This document shows, piece after piece, positions 46,392 to 53,769 of a stretch of 64,000 nucleotides of DNA (its first letter is position 1; each line of letters begins with the position of its first letter). Position numbers and translations under genes: made by a program. This DNA comes from Jannaschia sp. GRR-S6-38 (GTDB lineage: Bacteria > Pseudomonadota > Alphaproteobacteria > Rhodobacterales > Rhodobacteraceae): positions 620,001 through 684,000 of the forward strand of contig NZ_CP122537.1 in NCBI RefSeq assembly GCF_029853695.1, read 5' to 3'. Under the pieces are notes generated by a model, which worked only from the letters and a program-made list of their open reading frames with translations, did no database searches and was not told where the DNA came from.

Positions 46392-47387
46392 ATGGACGAG
46401 GGGGGCGCGCTGGACGGCTTTAGCCGCGTGCGCGTCGCCGTCGTGCTGACCGACGCCCGGGCCGAGGACAATCCGATCGTCTACGTCAATTCCGCCTTCG
46501 AGCAGATGACCGGCTATTCCCGCTCCGCCGTGGTCGGGCGCAATTGCCGCTTCCTACAGGGCGAGAAGACCGACAAGGCCGATGTCGACCGGTTGCGGTC
46601 CGCGCTGAGCGAAGGGCGGGACGTCACGCTCGACATCCTGAACTATCGCGCCGATGGCGAGCCGTTCACCAACCGCGTGATCATTGCTCCGATCTGCGAC
46701 GCCGAGAGCAATCCGATCTACTTCCTGGGCATCCAGAAGGAGGTCTACGCCTCCGAGAAGGAAGAGAGCGGCCCCGGTAGCGATATCCTGATGGCCCTGC
46801 GGGGCCGGGTGCAGGAGGATCTGTCGCTCCTGCTGCAGCAGGTCTCCGAGGTCGGCGAGGACCGCGCGCCCTCCGCCTTCGAGGAAATGAACCGCCGGAT
46901 CGAGTGCCTGCAGCTCGCCTACGAGTCGGTCCGCCTCTCGGACCGGCAGGGAGCGCTGCATCCGGGCATCGATCTCGGGGCGCTGGTCAGCCGGGCCGCG
47001 GCCGCCGTGGCCCATCACGAGGGCCGCCCGGGCGTGCGCTACGTCCAGAGCATCGACCCGATGGACGTGAATCTGGACGCCGCCGTGCGCGTGACGCTCC
47101 TGATGTCGGAAGTCCTGGCGAATGCCTTCCACCACGCCTTCGACCGGATGGATGACGGCTTCGTCGAGTTGCGCCTCAAGCGGCTCGCCGCGGGCGGGCT
47201 GCGCCTGTCGGTCAGCGATGATGGGCTGGGCCTGCCGGCCAACGCCCCCTTCCCCGACCCGAACACCGTCGGCGGACGGCTGGTCAATACGCTCGTGGGC
47301 GGGCTCGACGCCACACTGACGCCCGTGCGCGGCGCGGCGGGCACGGTGGTGATGATCGACGTTCCCGTCGACATGCTCGAAATCTAA
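46392..47387 (+). CDS. LOV-domain sensor with HWE/HisKA_2-like ATPase domain
   Basis: 331-residue predicted cytosolic blue-light sensor. Residues ~14-118 form a LOV domain with the canonical flavin-binding GRNCRFLQG (photoactive Cys52), NYRADGEPFTNRV and FLGIQKEV. Residues ~130-330 resemble an HWE/HisKA_2 histidine kinase: N-box SEVLANAFHHAF (239-250), G-box SDDGLGLP (275-282) and GGRLVNTLVGGL. The expected phosphoacceptor His (HHRVKNxLQ in relatives) is absent; the sequence there is ALRGRVQEDL. The ATG at 46392 has no ribosome-binding site. A CTG at 46287, in frame and preceded by GGAGGG, would add 35 residues. It sits between scoA and scoB, 15 bases before scoB. Confidence 0.88.
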   Translation: MDEGGALDGFSRVRVAVVLTDARAEDNPIVYVNSAFEQMTGYSRSAVVGRNCRFLQGEKTDKADVDRLRSALSEGRDVTLDILNYRADGEPFTNRVIIAPICDAESNPIYFLGIQKEVYASEKEESGPGSDILMALRGRVQEDLSLLLQQVSEVGEDRAPSAFEEMNRRIECLQLAYESVRLSDRQGALHPGIDLGALVSRAAAAVAHHEGRPGVRYVQSIDPMDVNLDAAVRVTLLMSEVLANAFHHAFDRMDDGFVELRLKRLAAGGLRLSVSDDGLGLPANAPFPDPNTVGGRLVNTLVGGLDATLTPVRGAAGTVVMIDVPVDMLEI

Positions 47388-47402
47388 GGAGAACGAGAAC
47401 CC

Positions 47403-48032
47403 ATGCCCTGGGACCGCAACCAGATGGCCGCGCGTGCGGCGCAGGAACTGCAGGACGGCTGGTACGTCAATCTCGGGATCGGGATCCCCACGCTCGTGTC
47501 GAACTACATCCCCGACGGGATCGAGGTGACGCTGCAATCCGAGAACGGCATGCTGGGCATGGGCCCCTTCCCCTATGAGGGCGAAGAGGATGCGGACCTG
47601 ATCAACGCCGGCAAGCAGACGATCACCGAGCTGCCGCACTCGTCCTATTTCGATTCGGCGACCAGCTTCGGCATGATCCGCGGCGGCAAGATCGCGATGG
47701 CGATCCTGGGCGCGATGGAGGTGGCCGAGAACGGCGACCTCGCCAACTGGATGATCCCGGGAAAGCTGGTGAAGGGTATGGGCGGCGCCATGGACCTGGT
47801 CGCGGGCGTGGGCCGGGTGGTCGTGGTGATGGACCACGCCAACAAGCATGGCCAGTCGAAGGTCCTGCGCGAATGCACCCTGCCGCTGACCGGCACCGGC
47901 GTCGTGGACCGCATCATCACCAATCTGGGCGTGCTGGACGTGGTCGAGGGCGGGTTGAAGATCGTCGAGCTGGCCGAGGGCGTCACCGAACAGGCGCTGC
48001 GCGACGTCACCGAAGCGACGCTTGTCGACTGA
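47403..48032 (+). CDS. scoB: 3-oxoacid CoA-transferase, subunit B
   Basis: 209-residue beta subunit. The family signature with the catalytic Glu is [16 protein letters not shown] (~residues 41-56); [22 protein letters not shown] is at ~138-160. It pairs with subunit A at 45560. SD AAGGAGAA lies just before the ATG, 15 bases after the LOV-protein stop, so it is expected to be cotranscribed with the LOV gene. Confidence 0.96.
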   Translation: MPWDRNQMAARAAQELQDGWYVNLGIGIPTLVSNYIPDGIEVTLQSENGMLGMGPFPYEGEEDADLINAGKQTITELPHSSYFDSATSFGMIRGGKIAMAILGAMEVAENGDLANWMIPGKLVKGMGGAMDLVAGVGRVVVVMDHANKHGQSKVLRECTLPLTGTGVVDRIITNLGVLDVVEGGLKIVELAEGVTEQALRDVTEATLVD

Positions 48033-48156
48033 CCTGCCGGAGGGCGCCCCGCCAGAGGGCGATAATGGCGAGCCGGCCAGGCGTCATCGCGCCCTGCTCC
48101 GTGTAACGGCGCAGGCGCGCGGGCATCCCACCGGGCCGGCGTGACCGGCCGGAAGC

Positions 48157-48996
48157 TCAGCCGCCCATCAGCGACGCATCGAAGACGCAGCCGTCGCCCG
48201 GCATCACGGGCGGGGTGGTGCAGATCAGCCGGGCCACGTTCCACGCGGCCATGACCTTGGGGACATAGGCCCGCGTCTCGGCATAGGGCGGCACGCCGGA
48301 ATGGCGGCGCACGGCGCCCTCGCCCGCGTTGTAGCCCGCGAGCGCAAGGACCGGGTCGTCCCCAAATTCCCGCATCAGCCAGTCGAGATAGGCGACCCCG
48401 CCGCGGATGTTGTCGGAGGGGTTGCGCGTGTCGCGCACGCCGAAGCGGGCCGCCGTCTCGGGGATGAGCTGCATCAGCCCGCTGGCCCCGGCATGGCTGA
48501 CGGCGTCGGTCCGGCCCGACGATTCGACCGAGATGAGGGCGAGGATCAGCGCGGGCGAGACGCGGGTGCCGACCGAATGGCGCAGGATGTCGGGGCCGTG
48601 CCGCTTGGCGATGGCCTGCAGATGCGCCAGCGGCGGCGGGGCGATGCCGCTGCCGGCGGGCGGGCGGGCCGCGACCTGCGCGGCCTTGCGGAAGCGGCCG
48701 GCCTGGCGGGCGATGGCGGGCGAGACGGCGGACCAGAACCACGCCTGCTGCGGCTGGCGCGCCAGGGGCTCGGCCGGAGCGGTGCCCGGCGCGGCGATCT
48801 GCGGCAGATCCGGCAGGGTCGGCCGGGGCGCGGCCGGGCGCGGGGCGCGCGGCTCGATCTGGATGTTGATGCGCTTCACGGCATCCGCCGCCGGCGGGCG
48901 GACACGCTTGAAGGTGAAATCCGCGGCCAGGCCCGGGACGGGCACACAGGTCAGCAAAAGGGCCGCAAGCGCGGCGCCGGAGAGGATCGTGTTCAT
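48157..48996 (-). CDS. lytic murein transglycosylase (SLT domain)
   Basis: 279-residue periplasmic enzyme cleaving peptidoglycan glycan strands. The signal peptide spans 1-24 (ending LAA). A Pro/Ala-rich linker covers ~35-120. The SLT domain at ~125-260 has ALISVESSGRTDAVSHAGA (catalytic Glu), GLMQLIPETAARFGV, NIRGGVAYLDWLM and LALAGYNAGEGAV. Two ATGs are possible (49002, 48996); the second begins the signal peptide directly. It lies near the Tad locus, where a wall-opening role is possible but unproven. Confidence 0.92.
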   Translation of the reverse strand: MNTILSGAALAALLLTCVPVPGLAADFTFKRVRPPAADAVKRINIQIEPRAPRPAAPRPTLPDLPQIAAPGTAPAEPLARQPQQAWFWSAVSPAIARQAGRFRKAAQVAARPPAGSGIAPPPLAHLQAIAKRHGPDILRHSVGTRVSPALILALISVESSGRTDAVSHAGASGLMQLIPETAARFGVRDTRNPSDNIRGGVAYLDWLMREFGDDPVLALAGYNAGEGAVRRHSGVPPYAETRAYVPKVMAAWNVARLICTTPPVMPGDGCVFDASLMGG

Positions 48997-49002
48997 GTGC
49001 AA

Positions 49003-49621
49003 GACTGCTCGGTCTCGTTTTTGATTGCGCCGACCCTGCCACAGAATCGCACCCCGCGGCAGCCCGGACGCGGCGATCCGTGCCCGTGCTGTGACATTCG
49101 CCGCGCTTTCGCCTCGGCTGGACGCGCCTCGCCCCCGCGGCGCCGGCCCGCCGCCCCGTTATCGTTCCCGGAACACGGTCAATTCCTCGGGAAATCGCGA
49201 TTGTCCTCAAATTGAGCCGAACCGGACATGTTTCCGCCCCAATTGGCCGACATACCCCTCATATCGGAAGCGCAACCGGCGATGGCAGACCGCCCCCGCG
49301 CCAACCGATCAACAAGAGGCACCGAGAAACTCGGGCGAGGAACGTGGCGATCGAGCAGGCCCCACCGGAGCTGTTGGCAGGCAGAACCGGAGACAAGAGG
49401 GACACGTCACACTTCCGTCGGTACGAGAACCGAGGGACAGGGGGCCGTGCTGGCAGGCACGGCCCCCGCTTCGGTTAGATTGACGCGAAACGACCGCGGC
49501 ATTTCCGCAAACTCTTCTTAAGGCCGTCGCATTCCCGCCCCCTTTGCCGGGCAAATCAGGTTCATCGAAAGGGCACGCCCGACGATCCGACCAAGACCTG
49601 AACCCAAAAGGGAATGAATCA
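49003..49621. other. 619-base intergenic region before the pilin genes
   Basis: No convincing protein gene: the short open frames here have atypical, Arg/Pro-rich composition and no ribosome-binding site. AT-richer patches near 49170-49260 may contain promoters. A strong hairpin lies at 49441-49467 (GGGGGCCGTGC / GCACGGCCCCC region) followed by GCTTCGGTT. Because it is not behind any recognised plus-strand gene, it may end a small untranslated RNA starting near 49200-49300. The last ~120 bases form the leader of the first pilin gene. Confidence 0.5.
49441..49467 (+). terminator. orphan hairpin terminator
   Basis: A very stable GC-rich stem-loop, with a weakly T-rich 3' side on the plus strand, stands alone in the intergenic region. 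It lies about 155 bases before the first pilin gene. It could end a small RNA or insulate the pilin genes. Confidence 0.5.
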
Positions 49622-49843
49622 ATGCTGAACGCGATCAACACCTTCAAGAACGACGAATCCGGCGCCGTCACCGTCGACTGGGTTGTTCTGACCGCCGCCC
49701 TCGTGGGCCTGGGCCTCGCCGTCATGGGCGTCGTCTCGAAGGGCGTGCAGGACCTGTCGGGCGACATCGAAGGCCAGCTGAAGACCGACATGATTGGCGC
49801 GGGCTTCGGCGCCGCCGGCACCGGTCTCGACCTGTCGAAGTAA
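49622..49843 (+). CDS. short Flp-like pilin, copy 1
   Basis: 73-residue pilin-type protein: leader MLNAINTFKNDESG, presumed cleavage after Gly, then AVTVDWVVLTAALVGLGLAV as the assembly helix and a short hydrophilic tail. Asp sits at +5 and Trp at +6, where classical Flp pilins have Glu-Tyr. The protein is identical to the copy at 50071. It has its own terminator and lies at the head of the Tad locus, so it is the likely main pilus subunit. Confidence 0.85.
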   Translation: MLNAINTFKNDESGAVTVDWVVLTAALVGLGLAVMGVVSKGVQDLSGDIEGQLKTDMIGAGFGAAGTGLDLSK

Positions 49844-49877
49844 GATCTCCGATGCTTCTCCCCGTGGAGAGGTGCAG

Positions 49878-49907
49878 CGCCCCGGACCCCAGGTCCGGGG
49901 CGTTTTT
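49878..49907 (+). terminator. rho-independent terminator of pilin copy 1
   Basis: An 11-bp perfect stem (CGCCCCGGACC / GGTCCGGGGCG) with a 3-nt loop and TTTTT, 34 bases after the stop. The same element follows pilin copy 2. Confidence 0.93.
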
Positions 49908-50070
49908 CGTTGGCCCGACCGTCCCGCGCGGTTCCCGGGATCACCGCGAACTTACCCTTCCGACGCCGCATTATGGCCCCGAATCTCGGTGAAAAGAGTG
50001 CCATCGCAAGGGCGGGAACGCCCGCCGACGACTGACCTGAACCTACATCTGACTCTCAAGGAATGAACCA

Positions 50071-50292
50071 ATGCTGAACGCGATCAACACCTTCAAGAAC
50101 GACGAATCCGGCGCCGTCACCGTCGACTGGGTTGTCCTGACCGCCGCCCTCGTGGGCCTGGGCCTCGCCGTCATGGGCGTCGTCTCGAAGGGCGTGCAGG
50201 ACCTGTCGGGCGACATCGAAGGCCAGCTGAAGACCGACATGATCGGCGCGGGCTTCGGCGCCGCCGGCACCGGCCTCGACCTGTCGAAGTAA
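50071..50292 (+). CDS. short Flp-like pilin, copy 2
   Basis: 73-residue pilin identical at the protein level to the one encoded at 49622. By eye only three synonymous bases differ across 222. The leader shows CAAGGAATGAACCA before the ATG, close to that of copy 1 (GGGAATGAATCA). A matching terminator follows. Very recent duplication or gene conversion would explain the identity. Confidence 0.85.
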   Translation: MLNAINTFKNDESGAVTVDWVVLTAALVGLGLAVMGVVSKGVQDLSGDIEGQLKTDMIGAGFGAAGTGLDLSK

Positions 50293-50327
50293 GACTTCCC
50301 ACGCCCCTCCTTCGCGGAGCGGCGCAG

Positions 50328-50356
50328 CGCCCCGGACCCCAGGTCCGGGGCGTTTT
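50328..50356 (+). terminator. rho-independent terminator of pilin copy 2
   Basis: Same 11-bp stem and loop as the terminator at 49878, ending in TTTT. It separates the pilin from cpaB, whose gene starts 128 bases further on. Confidence 0.92.
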
Positions 50357-50484
50357 CCGTTTCAGCGGCGCGCCTCGGCCCGACCCAGAGGTTCCCCGTC
50401 CGTTTCACGAATTGGCCGCATTCGGACGTCATACGGGAAACAACGGCCGCCGATCGGCCGATCAGCATTCAAGGAACCCGCCCC

Positions 50485-51306
50485 ATGCGCCTGATCTTCG
50501 GACTCGTCCTGCTCGCCGGGCTCGGCCTCGCCGGCTTCGCCATCCACACCGCGCAGGAGCGCTTCTCGCAATACAAGAATGCGCTGGCCTCGACCCAGCA
50601 GCAGATCATCACGACGACGGATGTCTTCGTCGTGCGCCGCCAGCTGCGCTACGGCGATCCGCTGCGCCAGAACGACGTGCGCCCGGTCGCCTGGCCCGCC
50701 GATGCGGTGCCTTTGGGCGCCTTCACCAAGCTCGAGGACATCTTCCCCGAGGGCGAGGATGCCATCCGCACCGTGCTGCGGGTGATGGAACGCGACGAGC
50801 CGCTCCTGGCCGTCAAGGTCACCCGCCCGGGCGAAGAGGCCGGCGTCGCCGCCAGCCTGACCGCCGGCATGCGCGCCTTCACCCTGCAGACCGACGTCAA
50901 CAGCGGCGTGTCCGGCTTCCTGCGCCCCGGCGACCGCGTCGATGTCTACTGGACCGGCTCGGGCGCGCAGGGCGGTGTCACCCGCCTCATCCACGCCAAC
51001 CTGCCGCTGATCGCGATCGACCAGATCACCGACGAAGAGCGCAACGCGCCCACCATCGCGCGCAACATCACCGTCGAGGCCAGCCCCGACGTGGTGGCCA
51101 AGCTGGCGCAGGCGCAGGCCACCGGCCGGCTGTCGCTGGCGTTGGTCGGGGTGAGCGACGAATCCGAGAGCGCTTCGGTCGAAGCGACCCTGGACCAGAT
51201 CCTCGGGCCGCAGGAAACCGCGCAGCGCCAGGATGTCTGCACCGTGCGGACACGCAAGGGCTCGGAAGTCGTGCTGATCCCGGTGCCCTGCCCCGAGGAA
51301 GGCTGA
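50485..51306 (+). CDS. cpaB: Tad pilus assembly protein CpaB/RcpC
   Basis: 273-residue periplasmic protein with an N-terminal signal-anchor (LIFGLVLLAGLGLAGFAI). A SAF domain follows (VVRRQLRYGDPLRQNDVRPV, residues ~50-70), then the RcpC/CpaB domain (GMRAFTLQTDVNSGVSGFLR, PGDRVDVYWTG). It is thought to work with the secretin in passing the pilus through the outer membrane. The ATG at 50485 has AAGGAA upstream. First machine gene of the locus. Confidence 0.93.
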   Translation: MRLIFGLVLLAGLGLAGFAIHTAQERFSQYKNALASTQQQIITTTDVFVVRRQLRYGDPLRQNDVRPVAWPADAVPLGAFTKLEDIFPEGEDAIRTVLRVMERDEPLLAVKVTRPGEEAGVAASLTAGMRAFTLQTDVNSGVSGFLRPGDRVDVYWTGSGAQGGVTRLIHANLPLIAIDQITDEERNAPTIARNITVEASPDVVAKLAQAQATGRLSLALVGVSDESESASVEATLDQILGPQETAQRQDVCTVRTRKGSEVVLIPVPCPEEG

Positions 51307-51514
51307 CCCCTCCCACCATAATGGCCGTCCCGCCCGCGTCGCACCCCGCGCCGCGGGCGGATTTGTGTCGAAACCTTGGCGCGGTGTGGCCTCCACGCAC
51401 TGCGATTGCGTCGGAAATGGCGAAAACATTGCTTTATCCACAGCATCTGCCATTTTGGCCGAAACGCGGACGTCAGATCCGCGCCGAGCAGAGTGATCAG
51501 AGAGGCAGGTCACA

Positions 51515-52891
51515 ATGAAGATCCGTACGATCCTGCGGGCATCCATGCTCGCGCTGATGCTTTCGGGCACATCCATCGCAGGCGCACATGCGCAGACGCT
51601 CAGGCTGGCCGAGGGCCAGACCCAGGGCGCGCTGCGGGTTCCGCTGAACCGCGCGCTGGTGCTCGAATCCGAGCTCCCCTTCGCCGAGTTGTCCGTCGCG
51701 AACCCGCTGATCGCGGATATCGCCACCCTGTCGGAGCGCACCGTCTACGTGCTGGGCAAGGCGCCCGGCCGCACGACGCTGACCCTTCTGGGCCCTGACG
51801 GCCGGCTGATCACCAATGTCGAGGTGCAGGTCATCCCCGACATCGCCGAGTTCAAGGAGCGCCTGCGGGAGCTCTTGCCCGGCGAGCAGATCGAGGTGCG
51901 CACCGCCAATGACGGGATCGTCCTGTCGGGCACGGTGTCGTCCTCGCAAAAGCTCGACCAGGCGCTGGAAGTGGCCCAGCGCTACGCCCCTGACGCCGTG
52001 CTGAACCTGATGTCGGTCGGCGGCGTGCAGCAGGTCCAGCTCAAGGTGCGCTTCGCGGAGATGTCGCGTTCGGTCACCAAGGAGCTGGGCTCCAACCTCT
52101 CGCTCAACGCATCGAGCGGGGACGAAATCTTCACGGGCAGCACCTCCACGGGGCTCGCGTCCTCGACCGGGACGGCGACCTTCAGCTTCGGCGGCGGAAG
52201 CTACGGCGTGACGTTGGCGCTGCAAGCCCTTGAAAGCAAAGGCCTCGTCCGCACGCTGGCCGAGCCGAACCTGACCGCCCTTTCGGGCCAGGCGGCGCGC
52301 TTCCTCGCCGGCGGCGAATACCCGATCCCGGTGCAGGGCGCGGAAGGCCAGGTTTCGGTCGAGTACCGCCCCTTCGGCGTCGAGCTGCAGTTCACGCCCA
52401 CGGTCGTGGACCAGGACATCATCAACCTCGTGCTGGACGCCTCCGTCTCGGCGATCGACACGACGATTGGCGCGACGATCGGCGACACGGCTGTCGACGG
52501 CTTCACGCAGCGCCAGACATCGACCACGATCGAGATGCGCGACGGCCAGTCCATCGCCATCGCGGGGATCCTGCAGGACGAGTTCCGCGACGGGACCTCC
52601 TCGGTGCCCTGGCTGGGCGACGTGCCGATCCTCGGCGCGCTGTTCCGGTCGGCCGACTATCGGCGCTCGCAGACCGAGCTCGTGATCATCATCACGGCGA
52701 ACCTCGTCACGCCGGTCTCCGGCGAGGCGCTGGCCCTGCCGACTGACCGGATCCGCCCGCCCACCGAGAACGAGCTGTTCCTCTTCGGCCGGATTTCGGG
52801 CGGGGCGCAGAACGCCACGCGGCGCTCGACCCGCGGTGGCGAGGCAGCGGCGCAGGACTTTTCCGGGAACTACGGCTACGTGATGGAATAA
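51515..52891 (+). CDS. cpaC: Tad pilus secretin CpaC/RcpA
   Basis: 458-residue outer-membrane secretin. A signal peptide spans 1-27. The N-terminal BON/N0-like pilus domain has VPLNRALVLESELPFAELSV. The secretin domain runs from ~170 (GVQQVQLKVRFAEMSRSVTK) to ~410, with VPWLGDVPILGALFRS as the classic secretin signature near 370. It forms the pore for the pilus. The gap to cpaB is 208 bases, so it may have its own promoter. Confidence 0.95.
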   Translation: MKIRTILRASMLALMLSGTSIAGAHAQTLRLAEGQTQGALRVPLNRALVLESELPFAELSVANPLIADIATLSERTVYVLGKAPGRTTLTLLGPDGRLITNVEVQVIPDIAEFKERLRELLPGEQIEVRTANDGIVLSGTVSSSQKLDQALEVAQRYAPDAVLNLMSVGGVQQVQLKVRFAEMSRSVTKELGSNLSLNASSGDEIFTGSTSTGLASSTGTATFSFGGGSYGVTLALQALESKGLVRTLAEPNLTALSGQAARFLAGGEYPIPVQGAEGQVSVEYRPFGVELQFTPTVVDQDIINLVLDASVSAIDTTIGATIGDTAVDGFTQRQTSTTIEMRDGQSIAIAGILQDEFRDGTSSVPWLGDVPILGALFRSADYRRSQTELVIIITANLVTPVSGEALALPTDRIRPPTENELFLFGRISGGAQNATRRSTRGGEAAAQDFSGNYGYVME

Positions 52892-52895
52892 GATC

Positions 52896-53516
52896 ATGAA
52901 AACGCTACCTCTTTCCCGCCGCTCCTTCCTTGCCGGCCTGGGTCTCACCGGGCTCGCGGGCTGCGATTTCCTCGCCGTCACCGCGGGCAGCGAGGTCGAC
53001 GAGGGCGCCTTCGGCAACCCGACGATGCAGAACATGCTGGTGATGAACGGCTCGGTCCCCGCGGCCAGCCGGATCGGCGCCAACTTCGCGGACTCGGTGC
53101 CGACGACGATCAATTTCGCCTTCAACTCGGCGCAGCTCAGCCCGACCGCCCGGGCGGTCCTCGACCAGCAGGCCGATTTCATCCTGCAGTTCCCCGAGGT
53201 CCGCTTCTCGGTCTACGGCCATACCGACCTGGTGGGCTCGCGCGCCTATAATGAGCGGCTGGGCCGCCGGCGCGCGCAGGCCGCGGTCAACTACCTGGCC
53301 GCGAAGGGCGTCTCGCTCAGCCGGCTGGAGGCGCTGGTCTCCTTCGGCGAGGAGCGCCCCCTCGTCCCCACCGAAACGCGCGAGCCGGCCAACCGCCGCA
53401 CGGTGACCGAGGTCGCGGGCTTCGTGTCGGGCCACCCGCTGGTGCTCGACGGCAAATACGCCCAGATCGTGTATCGCCGCTATGTCGCGGGCGCCGGGGC
53501 CTCCGCCGAAGGCTGA
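52896..53516 (+). CDS. OmpA-like protein of the Tad locus
   Basis: 206-residue exported protein. The N-terminus SRRSFLAGLGLTGLAGCDF has both a twin-arginine-like start and a lipobox (LAGC), suggesting a lipoprotein. The C-terminal OmpA-type peptidoglycan-binding domain (~80-185) has NFAFNSAQLSPTARAVLDQQ, VYGHTDLVGSRAYNERLGRR and EPANRRTVTEV. It starts four bases after cpaC and probably anchors the secretin to the cell wall. Confidence 0.9.
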   Translation: MKTLPLSRRSFLAGLGLTGLAGCDFLAVTAGSEVDEGAFGNPTMQNMLVMNGSVPAASRIGANFADSVPTTINFAFNSAQLSPTARAVLDQQADFILQFPEVRFSVYGHTDLVGSRAYNERLGRRRAQAAVNYLAAKGVSLSRLEALVSFGEERPLVPTETREPANRRTVTEVAGFVSGHPLVLDGKYAQIVYRRYVAGAGASAEG

Positions 53517-53543
53517 GAGCCACGATGCCTCCACAATTCGCGA

Positions 53544-53577
53544 AACGCCCGGATGGCATGGCTGTCCGGGCGTTTTT
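53544..53577 (+). terminator. rho-independent terminator inside the Tad locus
   Basis: A 10-bp stem (AACGCCCGGA / TCCGGGCGTT) with an 11-nt loop and TTTTT, 28 bases after the OmpA-like gene. It splits the locus into cpaB-cpaC-ompA and tadZ-onward units, so a promoter is expected in 53578-53760. Confidence 0.9.
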
Positions 53578-53769
53578 CGTCCCGGATCGGTCCGGCCGCC
53601 TCGCCACGGCTGTTCCCGAAGTTTCCGATAATTTCAGAACTTCGGTCCAATTGTTGCCCGAATTCCCGGTCATCCCGAACGGGCCGGGCGCAGTACGCCC
53701 CGGTCCGGGTTTCGACCCGGTGTCCTTGAGGCGCGCCCGAAACGGCGTGCGCGTAGCACGGTGAACACG

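Larger units (their letters stand above)
49622..50356 (+). repeat. tandem pilin gene plus terminator duplication
   Basis: Two direct-repeat units, 49622-49907 and 50071-50356, begin 449 bases apart. Each holds the pilin gene and the same terminator. The coding parts are almost identical. The gene-to-terminator spacers and the upstream leaders have diverged more, although the leaders keep similar ends. Confidence 0.85.

Noticed and set aside
41228..46471. Open frame of more than 1700 codons on the minus strand
   Set aside because: Only its 3' end (41228-42121) is a real gene, the CDF transporter. The rest is antisense to nadK, glyA, the HDAC-family gene and scoA, and its translation is low-complexity. 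It stays open because of high GC at third positions.
49212..49521. Short plus-strand ORFs in the region before the pilins
   Set aside because: Overlapping frames have Arg/Pro-rich composition and no ribosome-binding site, and they run through the strong hairpin at 49441-49467. A non-coding role is more likely.
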